Below are positions 16,992 to 24,319 of a DNA stretch of 64,000 nt, one piece after another (the first letter of the stretch is position 1; each line of letters begins with the position of its first letter). Location of the stretch: NCBI GenBank assembly GCA_963719805.1, contig CAVRDF010000004.1, forward strand, positions 558,001 to 622,000, given 5' to 3'. The DNA is from JAMXLO01 sp963719805 (GTDB lineage Bacteria; Pseudomonadota; Alphaproteobacteria; Acetobacterales; Acetobacteraceae). The notes beneath the pieces are model-generated. The model saw nothing but the letters and a program-made list of their open reading frames with translations. It had not been told where the DNA came from and did not search any database. The position numbers were made by a program, and so were the translations under genes.

Positions 16992-17172
16992 GGGCGGACG
17001 CCGGCAACACGCCATCGCATGTAAATGCGCAGGTCGCAGCTTGAGCGAGTGACTGGGCATCTTGTCCAGTCACTGCAAGCCGGTCTTCAGAGATGAACCG
17101 GAGGCGCGGCTTTTGCTGCTCTCCGGTAAGTTGGCAATACAACGAATTGAGTTGCGGACGCAACACAATCAT
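16984..17172 (-). CDS. Possible small protein or coupling ORF between phnK and phnL
   Basis: 62-codon open frame whose ATG overlaps the phnK stop by 4 nt (ATGA) and whose TGA falls within a few bases of the phnL start. It thus bridges the only gap of more than 4 nt in the phnG-to-phnM chain. The product (begins MIVLRPQLNSLYCQL, contains three cysteines) has no family I recognise and shows neither signal peptide nor membrane segment. It may be a real small protein or merely keep ribosomes moving to phnL. Confidence is limited because chance ORFs of this size are common at this GC content. Confidence 0.35.
   Translation of the reverse strand: MIVLRPQLNSLYCQLTGEQQKPRLRFISEDRLAVTGQDAQSLAQAATCAFTCDGVLPASAHA
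17048..17074 (-). promoter_or_regulatory. Perfect 9-bp hairpin between phnK and phnL
   Basis: Inverted repeat AGTGACTGG / CCAGTCACT with a 9-nt loop, inside the phnK-phnL gap. No U-tract follows on the minus strand, so it is not a simple intrinsic terminator. It could be an RNA stabiliser or a processing site that sets phnL levels. Confidence 0.5.
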
Positions 17173-17945
17173 GCCTGCAACACCGAGCTGACCAGCAGTT
17201 GCGTGTACGGGTGCTGCGGGTCGTCCAGCACCTGATCGGTCAGACCGGTTTCCACCACGCGTCCGCGCTGCATGACCATGATGCGATGTGCGAGCAGCCG
17301 CGCCACGCCGATGTCGTGCGTCACCAGGACCGCGGCGATCTTCAACTGAGTCACCAGCTTGCGGATCAGGTCCAGCAGCCGTGCCTGCACCGATACATCC
17401 AGCGATCCGGTTGGTTCATCCATGAACACCAGCCGCGGATGCGTCACCAGGGTGCGTGCGATCTGCAGCCGCTGCAGCATGCCGCCTGAGAAGGTACGCG
17501 GCATATCATCGACACGGGCAGCGTCGATCTCTACCTGCGTCAGCCAATCGATCGCCTGCGCGCGGATGTCGCCGTAGTGGCGCGCGCCCTGTGCCATCAG
17601 CCGCTCGCCCACATTGCCGCCGGCGGTGACATTCATGCGTAAGTTCTGCCGCGGTTCCTGATGCACGAAGCCCCAGTCGGAGCGATGCAGTGTGCGCAAT
17701 GCGGGCGCCGGCATCGCGTGCACATCGTGCAGGTGACCGGCTGGATCGCGGTACCATACCGCACCGGCATCCGGTGCCTGCCGGCCCGACAGCACGTTCA
17801 GCAGGGTGGTCTTGCCGGACCCGGACTCGCCGACCACTGCCAGCATCTCGCCCGGCCACAGATCGACGTCCACCTTGGCGAGCGCCTGTAATGCGCCGTA
17901 CGACAGCGACAGGCCGCGCGCCGAGAGCAGCGTTTCGCCGGTCAT
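17169..17945 (-). CDS. phnK: C-P lyase ABC-type protein PhnK
   Basis: 258-residue ABC ATPase-like subunit that docks on the PhnGHIJ core complex of C-P lyase. Walker A GESGSGKTT (residues 39-47), signature FSGGMLQRLQIART, Walker B LVFMDEPTGSLD, and a late HPYTQLLVSS segment typical of PhnK and oligopeptide-type ATPases. ATG 17945 overlaps the phnJ stop by 4 nt; the longer upstream frame runs inside phnJ and was discarded. Confidence 0.92.
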   Translation of the reverse strand: MTGETLLSARGLSLSYGALQALAKVDVDLWPGEMLAVVGESGSGKTTLLNVLSGRQAPDAGAVWYRDPAGHLHDVHAMPAPALRTLHRSDWGFVHQEPRQNLRMNVTAGGNVGERLMAQGARHYGDIRAQAIDWLTQVEIDAARVDDMPRTFSGGMLQRLQIARTLVTHPRLVFMDEPTGSLDVSVQARLLDLIRKLVTQLKIAAVLVTHDIGVARLLAHRIMVMQRGRVVETGLTDQVLDDPQHPYTQLLVSSVLQA

Positions 17946-18808
17946 TCCGCTGCCTCCTGCATGCCGTCTGCGCCGAGGTGCCCCAAGGCCCGCCGCTCGG
18001 CGCAGTGGTCGGTATCCGAGCACACGAACAGCCGGCCGCCTTTGTCGTCGGTGACGACTTCGTCGAGATAGGCGTCGGTTGCACCACACAAGCCGCATGG
18101 CCTTGCCGCATTGATGCGGCGGAACGGATAATCGTCGAAGTCGAGCGACCGCACTTCAGTCCAGGGTGGAATGGCGTAGATCCGTTTCTCGCGGCCCGCA
18201 CCGAACAACTGCAACGCCGGCATGCGATGCATCTTCGGATTATCGAATGCCGGGATCGGGCTGGGCGACATCAGGTAGCGACCATTCACCATCACTGGGT
18301 AGTCGTAGCTGATCGAGATCTGCCCGAAACGGGCGATGTCCTCGTAGAGCTTGACGTGCATCAGCCCGTAATCGGCCAGCGAATGCATGCGGCGCGATTC
18401 TACCCTGGAAGGCTCCAGCCGGAACAGTGGTTCGGGCTGCGGCACCTGGTAGACCAGGATCTGATCGTCGCGCAGTTGTTTCTCGGGAATGCGATGCCGC
18501 GTCTGGATCACCGTGGCGTCCGCGGTCCTGGTGGTGGTGCTGACCCCGGCGGTGCGGGCGAAGAAGCGGCGGATTGAAACCGCGTTGGTGGTATCGTCGG
18601 CGCCTTGATCGATCACCTTCAGCGTGTCGCCGGCGCCGAGGATCGACGCCGTGACCTGGATGCCGCCGGTACCCCAACCATACGGCAGCGGCATTTCGCG
18701 CGAACCGAACGGCACCTGATGGCCGGGGACTGCCACCGCCTTCAGCAGGGCGCGGCGGATCATCCGCTTCGTCTGCTCATCCAGGTAGGCGAAGTTGTAG
18801 CCCTTCAT
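17942..18808 (-). CDS. phnJ: Alpha-D-ribose 1-methylphosphonate 5-phosphate C-P lyase PhnJ
   Basis: 288-residue radical SAM enzyme that breaks the carbon-phosphorus bond to give methane (from methylphosphonate) and ribose 1,2-cyclic phosphate 5-phosphate. The four Fe-S cysteines are Cys238, Cys241, Cys263 and Cys269, with the spacing CX2C-X21-C-X5-C identical to E. coli PhnJ. The glycyl-radical Gly aligns with Gly29 (VAVPGHQVPFG). The N terminus is nearly identical to the E. coli protein (GYNFAYLDEQTKRMIRRA). Coupled by 4-nt overlaps to phnI and phnK. Confidence 0.96.
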   Translation of the reverse strand: MKGYNFAYLDEQTKRMIRRALLKAVAVPGHQVPFGSREMPLPYGWGTGGIQVTASILGAGDTLKVIDQGADDTTNAVSIRRFFARTAGVSTTTRTADATVIQTRHRIPEKQLRDDQILVYQVPQPEPLFRLEPSRVESRRMHSLADYGLMHVKLYEDIARFGQISISYDYPVMVNGRYLMSPSPIPAFDNPKMHRMPALQLFGAGREKRIYAIPPWTEVRSLDFDDYPFRRINAARPCGLCGATDAYLDEVVTDDKGGRLFVCSDTDHCAERRALGHLGADGMQEAAE

Positions 18809-19896
18809 TCGGCGGCCTCCGCCCGTTCCGCCGTGCGCGCAACTTCGGCGCGCATCCTCCGCACGTTCTGCAGTTCGCTCTGGAAATCAACATAGTGCGG
18901 CAGCTTCAGGTGTTCGACGAAGCCGGTCGCTTCGATGTTGTCCGAATGATAGAGCACGAATTCAACGTTCTGCGCCGGCGCGGTGACTTCCTCGCCGAGT
19001 TCCTCGGCACGCATGGCGCGATCGACCAGAGCCATCGCCATCGCCTTGCGCTCGGAGAAGCCAAACACCAACCCGTAGCCGCGGGTGAACTGTGGCGGCG
19101 TGGTTTTCGAGCCCTTGAACTGGTTCACCATCTGGCATTCGGTGATGGTGATATCGCCGATATCGATAGCAAATCCGAGTTCCGGCGGTTCGATTTCCAC
19201 CGACACCTCACCCATGCGGATTTCGCCGGCGAACGGATGCGTGCCGCCATAGCCGCGCTGCGTCGAATAACCGAGTGCCAGCAGGAAACCTTCATCGCCA
19301 CGCGCCAGCGCCTGCAAGCGCACATCGCGCGTTGCCGGAAAGCTCAGTGGCTCGCGGGTGAGATCGCCCGGTTCCGTTGCGCCGCCACCGTCGGGCTCGA
19401 TCAGCCCTTCGTTGCCTAGTATGTCGGGCACGCGCGGCATCGCCGCGATCGCTGCATCCAGCTCGATCGCGGCGCTCTGCGAGCGGCCGACTGCAAGTTC
19501 GAAATCCAGCAACCGATGCGTATAGTCATATGTAGGGCCAAGCACCTGGCCGCCAGGCAAATCCTTGAACACCGCCGAGATACGCCGCCTGATCTGCATG
19601 TTGGAGGTATCGACAGGTGCGGAGTGCGCGAACCGCGGCAACGTGGTGCGATAGGCGCGCAACAGAAATGCCGCCTCGATCAGATCGCCCTGCGACTGCT
19701 TCACTGCCAGTGCCGCCAGTTCCCGGTCGTACAGCGATCCTTCACCCATCGCGCGGTCCACCGCGCGGCCCAGCTGCTGTTCGATCTGCGCCAGCGACAC
19801 GTCCGGCACGCTCGGGTCGCCACGGCGTTCCTCCGCCAGCCAGGTATGCGCGTTATCAATCGCGCGCTCGCCACCCTTGACCGCGACATAGGCCAT
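18805..19896 (-). CDS. phnI: C-P lyase core subunit PhnI
   Basis: 363-residue PhnI, the purine nucleosidase-like subunit that, with PhnG, H and L, displaces the adenine of ATP with phosphonate to make ribose 1-phosphonate 5-triphosphate. Recognisable by the N terminus MAYVAVKGGERAIDNAH and the segments RRISAVFKDLPGGQVLGPTYD and GLVFGFSERKAMAMALVDRA. Length matches E. coli PhnI (354). Its ATG lies 3 nt after the phnH stop. Confidence 0.94.
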   Translation of the reverse strand: MAYVAVKGGERAIDNAHTWLAEERRGDPSVPDVSLAQIEQQLGRAVDRAMGEGSLYDRELAALAVKQSQGDLIEAAFLLRAYRTTLPRFAHSAPVDTSNMQIRRRISAVFKDLPGGQVLGPTYDYTHRLLDFELAVGRSQSAAIELDAAIAAMPRVPDILGNEGLIEPDGGGATEPGDLTREPLSFPATRDVRLQALARGDEGFLLALGYSTQRGYGGTHPFAGEIRMGEVSVEIEPPELGFAIDIGDITITECQMVNQFKGSKTTPPQFTRGYGLVFGFSERKAMAMALVDRAMRAEELGEEVTAPAQNVEFVLYHSDNIEATGFVEHLKLPHYVDFQSELQNVRRMRAEVARTAERAEAAE

Positions 19897-19899
19897 CGA

Positions 19900-20481
19900 T
19901 CAGGCCTCCTTGATTGTGACACCGCGCGGCAGCGCGGTCAGCGCCGTGCCCGCGCACAGCACAAGATCGACGCCGCGCGGGAACAGTGCCCGGTTCTGTG
20001 TCCAGATGTTCGCGAAATCGGCAGGCAGTCCCGTCACATCCAGCACCGCGGGTTCGCGCAATCCGGGCCCGCTTAGCTGGTAGCGTGCGCCGCTGCCCAG
20101 CGCGGTGACCTGGACCACCAGTGTTGCGGAAGTTTCCGGCGCCTCGTGGGTACCGGCCGGGAACCTCGTCAGATCCGGCAGCGCCGCAGCAAGTCCGAAC
20201 TCCGCGCTCTCCGTTGCATCGGTGATCGCCGCGCCGCAATGGAATGCCAGCCATTCGCGCGTGCCGGCCATCGCCGCGTCCAGCCAGAGTGGCGTTTCAT
20301 TATCCACCAGTGTCAGCATCACCGCGGCTGTCGCGGCATCCAGCGGTGCCGGTGCGTTCAGTCCCGCGCCAGCTTCGTGCAGCGTTCCCGGGCGAGCCAT
20401 GGCATCGAGCACCGCACGGAACGTCGCTTGTGCTTCGCGCACCGGATCGGCGAAGCCTGGTAGGGCCAACGTTGCGCTCAT
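19900..20481 (-). CDS. phnH: C-P lyase core subunit PhnH
   Basis: 193-residue PhnH, a structural subunit of the PhnGHIJ core complex. Family features: N-terminal LPGFADPVREAQATFRAVLDAMARPG, central LTLVDNETPLWLD and C-terminal FPRGVDLVLCAGTALTALPR. Overlaps phnG upstream by 4 nt. Confidence 0.93.
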   Translation of the reverse strand: MSATLALPGFADPVREAQATFRAVLDAMARPGTLHEAGAGLNAPAPLDAATAAVMLTLVDNETPLWLDAAMAGTREWLAFHCGAAITDATESAEFGLAAALPDLTRFPAGTHEAPETSATLVVQVTALGSGARYQLSGPGLREPAVLDVTGLPADFANIWTQNRALFPRGVDLVLCAGTALTALPRGVTIKEA

Positions 20482-20942
20482 GTGCGCATGTTCCGCATGG
20501 CGAAGAACTGCACGCGCGTCGCGGCTGCCTTGCCGGCGACTGCATCGCGCGCCGCCTGCTGCATCACTGCGAGTGGTTCGATCACGCCATCCAGAACGAG
20601 CGCTTGCCGCTCGGGGTCCTGCAGCAGTGCATCGGCCAGTGCGCCGACCTCGGCCAGCCGCTCATTGCGTCCGGCAACATAGGCGTGTCCGACGAAACCG
20701 CATGCGGTACGCACGGTGCAGCGCGTCGCGGTCATCTCGCCGAGATTGAACGGTGCGCCGCCACCGCCCGCACGGCCGCGTACCATCACCAATCCGGCCT
20801 CAGGCCCGCGCAACCGCTGATATGCCGGCAGCGCCACCGCGGCTTCCAGCCGATCGCTCAGCTCGCCGGCATCCGCCCGCGCCAACACTGCCATCCAGCG
20901 CCGACGGGCGGCGTGTGGTTGATCCGGCAATGCATCGGTCAT
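20478..20942 (-). CDS. phnG: C-P lyase core subunit PhnG
   Basis: 154-residue PhnG, first gene of the leftward phn operon. Typical segments are RRRWMAVLARADAGEL, VMVRGRAGGGGAPFNLGEMT and TRCTVRT.CGFVGHAYVAGR. ATG 20942 is chosen; a 20-codon extension would run into the region holding the putative PhnF operator. The promoter is expected in the 88-nt gap shared with the divergent phnF. Confidence 0.92.
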   Translation of the reverse strand: MTDALPDQPHAARRRWMAVLARADAGELSDRLEAAVALPAYQRLRGPEAGLVMVRGRAGGGGAPFNLGEMTATRCTVRTACGFVGHAYVAGRNERLAEVGALADALLQDPERQALVLDGVIEPLAVMQQAARDAVAGKAAATRVQFFAMRNMRT

Positions 20943-20966
20943 CGCGGCGCCTGGTCTTGTTCGGAT

Positions 20967-20974
20967 GTCTAGAC
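20967..20974. promoter_or_regulatory. Candidate PhnF (GntR/HutC) operator in the phnG-phnF divergent gap
   Basis: Palindrome GTCTAGAC centred in the gap between phnG (ATG 20942) and phnF (ATG 21031). It fits the HutC-subfamily operator pattern GT-N-TA-N-AC. A second short palindrome, CCGAG-A-CTCGG, lies at 20982-20992. The position suits simultaneous repression of the divergent transcripts and autoregulation. Confidence 0.5.
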
Positions 20975-21030
20975 GGCTAAACCGAGACTCGGCTATCGTC
21001 AAGCCATCAGTTGCTCGAACAGGCGACCGA

Positions 21031-21777
21031 ATGGATGAAGTTCTGATGACGGCGCGTAAGTCGGTCCTACGTCAGGACGGCGTAGCGCTGTGGCGGCAGA
21101 TCGCGAACCGATTGCAGGCGGATATCGGCGCCGGCCGTTATCCGCCTGGCGGCAAGCTGCCGACGGAAGCCGAACTGTCGCAGCAGTTCCGTGTCAATCG
21201 ACACACTGTGCGCCGCGCGCTGGAGGAACTGTCGCGCGGCGGCCTGGTTCGCGTCGAGCAGGGGCGCGGCTCGTTCGTCGCCGAGGACGTGCTGGAATAC
21301 GCGGTTGAGCCGCGTACGCGATTCTCTGAATGGATCAAGCGTCACAACATGGAGCCCTCAGGCCGCTTGTTGCAGCTCAAGGAAACCGCGGCCGACACGC
21401 ACATCGCCAATGGTCTCGGCATCCGTTCGGGCAGCCGCGTCATCCTGCTCGAACGCCTGGGTTTCGCCGATGAGCGGCCGGTCAGCCTGTCGCAGCATTA
21501 CTTCCCGGCCCGCATGCGCGGCTTGCTCGACGCATTGCGGACTCAGCCGACGATTACCGAGGCGCTGAAATCCGTCGGCATCATGGACTATCTCCGGCAG
21601 CTCACGCGCGTCACCGCACGTCTGCCGAGTGCCGAGGAGGCCGAGCTGCTGCGTACCGCGCGCAATCGTCCGCTACTTGTCACGGAAAATGTCAACGTGG
21701 ACCGTGCCGGAACGGTGGTGGAATTCGGCATATCGCGCTATCCAACGCCGCGCGTGCAGATCGTCTTCGAACCCTGA
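21031..21777 (+). CDS. phnF: Phosphonate operon GntR-family regulator PhnF
   Basis: About 248-residue GntR/HutC-family transcription factor. Winged-helix DNA-binding domain at residues 15-85 (LWRQIANRLQADIGAGRYPPG, PTEAELSQQFRVNRHTVRRA), then a UTRA effector-binding domain (SRVILLERLGFADERPVSL ... NVNVDRAGTVVEFG). The position, divergent from phnG and upstream of a phnM, identifies it as PhnF, the local repressor. The start could be ATG 21031 or ATG 21046. Confidence 0.88.
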   Translation: MDEVLMTARKSVLRQDGVALWRQIANRLQADIGAGRYPPGGKLPTEAELSQQFRVNRHTVRRALEELSRGGLVRVEQGRGSFVAEDVLEYAVEPRTRFSEWIKRHNMEPSGRLLQLKETAADTHIANGLGIRSGSRVILLERLGFADERPVSLSQHYFPARMRGLLDALRTQPTITEALKSVGIMDYLRQLTRVTARLPSAEEAELLRTARNRPLLVTENVNVDRAGTVVEFGISRYPTPRVQIVFEP

Positions 21778-22934
21778 AAGCCCTACGCATAAATCGGCTG
21801 CGCATCACTGGCGGACGTGTACTGCTGCGCTCGGATGGCGAGCAGCGTGTCGATCTGACGTTGGAAGACGGCACCATTGCTGGCATCGACCGTCCCGGTT
21901 CTGGTCCCGCGCTGGATGCAAGCGATCTGCTGGTGCTGCCGGGAATCGTCGATATCCACGGCGACGCGTTCGAGCGGCAATTGCAGCCACGGCCCGGTGT
22001 CGGCTTCAAGGCGGATATCGCGTTGCACGATACCGAAGCGCAGTTGCTGGCGAATGGGATCACCACAGCGTTCCATGGCGTCACGCTGTCCTGGGAACCG
22101 GGGCTGCGCAGTCTCACCTCCTGGCAGTCGCTGCTTGATGCACTGGAAGCCCGGTCCTGGACCTGCGACATGCGCATCCACCTGCGCTGGGAAGCCTACA
22201 ATCTCGATGCGCTCGAGGTCGCGCTCACTGACATCGCATCGGGCCGCGTGCACCTGCTGGCGTTCAACGACCATACACCGCCGATACTGAAGAAGCTCAA
22301 TGATCCCGTCGCGGGCGCGAAATACAGCGACCGAGCCGGCATGAAGCTGGACGACTTCCGTGCATTGGCGGGCACTGTCGGTGCGCGGGCACACGCCGTG
22401 CCGGATGCGCTGGAGCGTATCGCCGCAGCAGCACGTGATGCCGGCTTGCCGATGGCGAGCCATGATGACGACACGGTGGAAACACGCCGGACATTCCGTG
22501 CCCGCGGTGCCGGTATCTGCGAGTTCCCCATGGCGGAGGTCGTGGGGGAGGAGGCACGAGCGGCCGGAGATTTTGTCGTCATGGGCAGTCCCAATGTCGT
22601 GCGTGGCGGCTCGCATCTCGGATGGGCATCCGCAGCGCGCATGGCCGAGGCCGGTATCTGCAACGTGCTGTCGTCCGATTACTTCTATCCGGCGATGCTG
22701 CGCGCTGCATTCGTATTGGCACAGCGCGGCGTGTTCGATCTGCCGCGTGCGTGGGCGCTGATTTCGGCCAACCCTGCTGCTGCCGCGCGGCTGACCGACC
22801 GTGGTGCGATAGACGATGGCATGCGCGCCGACATTGTGCTGGTCGATCCATCGGTACCGCGCGTTGTGGCGACGATTGCCAACGGCAGGATCGCGCACAT
22901 GACCGCCGCGGGCGCCCCCCGGCTCAGCGCCTAA
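21774..22934 (+). CDS. phnM: Second PhnM-like diphosphatase, probable non-ATG start
   Basis: About 386-residue paralogue of PhnM with the metal-site region LPGIVDIHGDAFERQLQPR, then MASHDDDTVETR, GSPNVVRGGSHLG and SSDYFYPAMLRAAF. The sequence is clearly homologous from LRITGGRVLLRSDG onward, but no ATG, GTG or TTG precedes that segment in frame. The best start is the CTG at 21774, which overlaps the phnF stop as CTGA; the CTG at 21798 is an alternative, and TTG 21861 would remove the first strands. Translational coupling to phnF is likely. It may be specialised for a different phosphonate or serve as a backup to copy 1. Confidence 0.85.
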   Translation: MKALRINRLRITGGRVLLRSDGEQRVDLTLEDGTIAGIDRPGSGPALDASDLLVLPGIVDIHGDAFERQLQPRPGVGFKADIALHDTEAQLLANGITTAFHGVTLSWEPGLRSLTSWQSLLDALEARSWTCDMRIHLRWEAYNLDALEVALTDIASGRVHLLAFNDHTPPILKKLNDPVAGAKYSDRAGMKLDDFRALAGTVGARAHAVPDALERIAAAARDAGLPMASHDDDTVETRRTFRARGAGICEFPMAEVVGEEARAAGDFVVMGSPNVVRGGSHLGWASAARMAEAGICNVLSSDYFYPAMLRAAFVLAQRGVFDLPRAWALISANPAAAARLTDRGAIDDGMRADIVLVDPSVPRVVATIANGRIAHMTAAGAPRLSA

Positions 22935-23088
22935 TAGAAGCGCTGCGATCACTCCACGGCGATTACGACAGCTTTTTCTGGTGCCCGTCGATCCGTTCCG
23001 TTATGATAACTGCCAATTCGCGACGCAGGAATCGGGGTCCCGCCGAGCGTGAGTGACCGCGATTGTCTGAAGGACCGGAGACCATCAT

Positions 23089-23328
23089 ATGACATCGTCC
23101 AACCGGACGGCCCGCTCGATAAATTCGGGCGCGAGGATGCTTGCGTTCGCAACGGTGTTAGCACTGATGGCCTGCGCCAATGCCACCACCGCTGCCAAAA
23201 ACCCTGTGAACGCTCCGACCCGGGTTGCCGGCGCTGCAACTGAGGACGGCGCCTCCGTCGAGAAAGTATCCGACGCAGTGGAACAGCGCCTCGACGGCAT
23301 GCTGAACCAGAGCGCACATCACCCGTAG
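23089..23328 (+). CDS. Small putative lipoprotein
   Basis: 79-residue protein with a signal peptide ending in a lipobox-like LMAC (Cys28), so probably a small lipoprotein; the short mature part (ANATTAAKNP..., then SVEKVSDAVEQRLDGM) is unrecognised. A GGAG lies 8 nt before the ATG. It ends one base before the convergent binding-protein gene. The preceding gap (22935-23088, 154 nt) shows no clear gene or terminator; it presumably carries this gene's promoter. Confidence 0.6.
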   Translation: MTSSNRTARSINSGARMLAFATVLALMACANATTAAKNPVNAPTRVAGAATEDGASVEKVSDAVEQRLDGMLNQSAHHP

Positions 23329-23329
23329 C

Positions 23330-24307
23330 TCAGCTCGCGAGGAAATCCTCGAAATACTCCTCCGCGCTGATGCGCCGGGATACGATCCCGGCCTTCAGTG
23401 CCTGTTCGGCGAATACCTCGATCGCCGCACGGTTCTGCTGGAAACCGTCGGCGTGGAAATCGGCGCCCATCAGAGCCTCGGTCTCCTCGAGCTCGGCATC
23501 CTGCCAGGGTGACGCATACGGGAACGATCGCTGTGCCTTGCCGAAGACGCCGGTGCAGCGAGCAAATGCATCGGTCAGCGATCGGGCAATCCATTTGTTG
23601 GCTTCCCAGGCCTCCCGGCGAAGCACGACCAAGTGCTGCGGCGGAAACATCCGTGTCGCCTGAAAATACTCGCGCTCGACTGCTCGCACGTCCTTGAACA
23701 GCCGCACGATGGGGCCGTTCACCGGATGGTAGCGCTTCGGCCGCGGCGGGCTGTACAGCGCATCCAATTCACCGGCGATCAGCATCTCGGACAAGGCGCG
23801 TCCCGGCGGTGCCGATTGCACACCATCAGGCAGCGTATAGACATGACTGGTGATGTTTGGCTCGTCTACCGGGCCGATCCACCAGCGCAGCGTTTCCGGC
23901 GGCACGTCGATGAAGCGCAGGAAATGCCGATACCAGACCGAGCCACTCGCCACCCAGTCGTACATCCCAACGCGCTTGCCGCGCAGATCGGCCGGCGTGT
24001 GCACAGCGCCGTCCTTACGAACGTATAGATCGCGCGCGGTGAAGTTGCGCAGCGGGAAGGCCGGCAAGGCAACCAGGCTGCGGTCGCCCTTGTCGATCCG
24101 CCGCAGATGGCCCGCCACCGACGATTCGCCGCCCTGCACCTCGGGATCGCTTGCTGCCCTCCGCAGCATCTCGGCCCGTGCCGGCCACGATCCCTCGTGC
24201 CCGAGGATCATTGTCAGCGCGATGCCTTCGGGTTTCACCGCTCCTGTCGCCAGCGGCGTCACGCGAGCATAGTCGGCGCAGGTAAGGCGTATCGGCAGGT
24301 CGGTCAT
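23330..24307 (-). CDS. Substrate-binding-type protein, 4,5-dihydroxyphthalate decarboxylase-like
   Basis: 325 residues with the periplasmic-binding-protein type II fold typical of the family annotated as 4,5-dihydroxyphthalate decarboxylase or ABC substrate-binding proteins (LTCADYARVTPL, SSVAGHLRRIDKGDRSLVALPAFPLRNF, LRGKRVGMYDW). There is no signal peptide, so it is likely a cytoplasmic enzyme or sensor rather than a transport protein. No permease is adjacent. The specific substrate is not assignable. It ends 1 nt from the convergent small lipoprotein gene. Confidence 0.72.
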   Translation of the reverse strand: MTDLPIRLTCADYARVTPLATGAVKPEGIALTMILGHEGSWPARAEMLRRAASDPEVQGGESSVAGHLRRIDKGDRSLVALPAFPLRNFTARDLYVRKDGAVHTPADLRGKRVGMYDWVASGSVWYRHFLRFIDVPPETLRWWIGPVDEPNITSHVYTLPDGVQSAPPGRALSEMLIAGELDALYSPPRPKRYHPVNGPIVRLFKDVRAVEREYFQATRMFPPQHLVVLRREAWEANKWIARSLTDAFARCTGVFGKAQRSFPYASPWQDAELEETEALMGADFHADGFQQNRAAIEVFAEQALKAGIVSRRISAEEYFEDFLAS

Positions 24308-24319
24308 GTCGTGGATCCT

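Noticed and set aside
23330..24307. Phosphonate-binding protein PhnD for the adjacent phn locus
   Set aside because: No signal peptide and the sequence resembles the 4,5-dihydroxyphthalate decarboxylase-like group; no phnC or phnE is nearby.
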